Origin: Urophycis tenuis
Taxonomy: Eukaryota > Chordata > Actinopteri > Gadiformes > Phycidae
Length of the DNA: 64,000 nucleotides
NCBI GenBank assembly: GCA_036785325.1
Contig: JAXIVH010000002.1
Coordinates: 2,752,308 to 2,816,307 of the forward strand
Direction of reading: 5' to 3'
The translations under genes and the position numbers were made by a program. The notes below the pieces were generated by a model that was not told where the DNA came from, searched no databases, and saw nothing but the letters and a program-made list of their open reading frames with translations. Below, one piece after another: positions 62,132 to 64,000 of this stretch. Positions within the stretch are counted from its first letter, which is position 1, and each line of letters opens with the position of its first letter.

Positions 62132-62709
62132 TTCCCTCGGCCTGATGGTTAATGTGCTGTGACAACTGAAGGTTAGTGGGGGGGGGATCGGCCTCAGACA
62201 TTCTTATCTGATGTAATTGCTTGTAATGTTCTTGTAATACCACCGAGCGGATCTATTTCTAGAACTCTACCTCAAAGTGTAGACATTAACACGCAGCGCC
62301 ACTGTTGCGTGCTGGCGGTTTGCCGTGTTTGCATGCGTGCGGCGGGGCCTGTGCAGGTATGTGTCACCTGTGCTTACCTACTGTTTAAATAAGCCTCCAT
62401 TTTTCACACCCTTAATTGCAGTTTCTGTTTGCCAGGCGCTTTTTTTTTTTTACGGCTCATGTCTATTTGTCCCGCGTGTGTCTGTGCAAACTCTGTGCAC
62501 GGCCTTGTATTGGTTCACAGGGACGCCGGCCGTGCTCTGTACATTGTGTTGCGTCTCCCACTCTTGTCTCCGACACTGTGTGCACAGAAACTCCTGTGTC
62601 CGCTACGTGCAGACACAAAAGGTGGTCTATGTGTTGGTGAGCATGTCTCAGTCTGTGCATGTCTCTTTGTGTGTCTGTGTGTATGTGTGTTGCCATTCGT
62701 GTACATGTC

Positions 62710-62746
<37 letters not shown>

Positions 62747-62806
62747 CATTCGTGCACATGTCTCTATGTATGTGTGTGTGTGTGTGTTTGCCATTCGTGT
62801 GCATGT

Positions 62807-62909
<103 letters not shown>

Positions 62910-64000
62910 TTTGAGTTGCCCGAGGCTCCAAGGCGCTCCCAAGGGATTACATCATAGAGCTGTTATCAGACCTGAGTCATCCGAGAGGCTGAGAGCTCCC
63001 CCACCTCACCCCCACCCTCACCCCCACCCACCCACCTCCAGCCTCTCCCCAGCCCTCTGTCTCTACAGCGCCTCACAATGGAGAGTCTCTCTGTATTCCT
63101 CCATCTGTCTCCGTCTGTCTGTCTGCCTCTATCTGTCTGTGTCTATCTTTCTGTGTCTGTCTGCTTCTCTCCGTCTGTGTCTGTCTATCTTTCTGTGGCT
63201 GTCGGTCTATCTTTCTGAATCTGTCTCTCTGTCTCTCTGTCTGTCAGTCTTCCATCCATCCTCTTACGCATCTATCTATTCTATGTTTTCAATTAAGATG
63301 AAAATGAAACAAAGGGAAAATAACAAAGTACTACGAAAACATGAACCAGGAAATGATGTATCGATTACCGGTACCAGTACTGTGCAAAAGAAATGAGGTA
63401 ATGGTGAGGGAGCAAATCAAACCATTTCCTGGAACTGGGCCACAGGGTCTATACCCATCTATAATATCAGAATCTGAAATACTCAGAAGAGGTTCATTTC
63501 TGTCCATATACCCCAGCTATCTCAAAACAGACCTTGTAGGGTATGAACCACACAGTGTCACTGTTGGTAACGTCAAGGTTGGCCAACATTACTCATTATT
63601 ACTTCACTGTAAAGTACACACATAGCCTACACTTGATGTTTCCTAAATAATTTAACCCTTTCAAGTACATGTTTTTAACCTAAGATACACTCTCAGTCAA
63701 GGTCGCCCTCATGTCTGCACTGAATCCCGCATGAAATGCACATGTTTATGCACGCTTTTATGAATAATATTGAAGATGCATACGCATACAGCAAGTTACA
63801 AGTTATAACAATTTATAAATGCATGCCTCGGGCCCTAAAAAGTTGTTAAAGGGTTTTATCTTCTCTCATGCAATGTTTTCTTAAAATCTAAGCAGTAATC
63901 TTGAACTTTACTGTTGCGCCAGACAGAGCTGGAACAGACAGAACATCTCTGGTGTCCTGCTGCCATGGATGTACTGTGTTCTCTCCCTTCCTCCTCCCCC

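Noticed and set aside
61419..62243. 274-codon minus-strand repeat protein
   Set aside because: Explained by a 26-bp minisatellite read with a 78-bp period; no start context or composition typical of a gene.

Overview
This is a vertebrate nuclear genomic window, most probably from a ray-finned (teleost) fish. The evidence is spliced genes with GT-AG introns, two copies of a fish-type tRNA-derived SINE, and a very high load of CA/GT and CT/GA microsatellites and minisatellites. There is no bacterial, viral or organellar gene layout. Most long open frames are microsatellites read through (poly-HT, CV, SL, RE) and are not genes.

Two genes can be supported, both on the + strand. (1) The 3' part of cobl (cordon-bleu, an actin nucleator) occupies 1453 to about 11.35 kb. 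Seven coding exons join in matching phase into 886 codons plus a stop. They include three separate WH2 actin-binding motifs (ending at 4441, 5207 and 7125) and a short last exon (9557-9643). An AT-rich 3'UTR follows, with an AATAAA at 11342. The N-terminal exons lie upstream of the window. (2) The 5' part of grb10 (SH2 adaptor of receptor tyrosine kinases) has four coding exons at 31019-31157 (start codon 31107), about 39132-39228, 45523-45887 and about 48497-48635. The RA, PH, BPS and SH2 exons must lie beyond position 64000, because nothing resembling them is seen in the last 15 kb. In mammals COBL lies next to and upstream of GRB10 in the same orientation, whereas the paralogue COBLL1 pairs with GRB14. 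The synteny and the three WH2 motifs therefore both favour COBL/GRB10.

Layout: 1-1452 cobl intron; 1453-9643 cobl exons and introns, with large minisatellites in introns 5 and 6; 9644-11365 3'UTR; 11366-31018 intergenic or grb10 5' region with a CpG-dense YY1-containing block (about 17.87-18.33 kb) and a 2-kb terminal-inverted-repeat element (27.36-29.32 kb); 31158-48496 grb10 introns, including a 200-N gap; 48636-64000 the large grb10 intron with a SINE, two inverted-repeat elements and a 26-bp minisatellite.

Main things to look at: the 200-N gap (36301-36500) sits between two nearly identical 2.3-kb copies, which is the signature of two contig ends that overlap but were not merged. The grb10 exon at 45523-45887 has a one-base frameshift, probably at a C6 run, consistent with the indel-type differences between those two copies. 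Two grb10 acceptors are tandem CAGCAG (NAGNAG) sites. In both genes several polypyrimidine tracts are made of expanded tandem repeats. I found no clear sign of a wholly new biological system; the most unusual features are the repeat and splice-site relationships and the fold-back elements.
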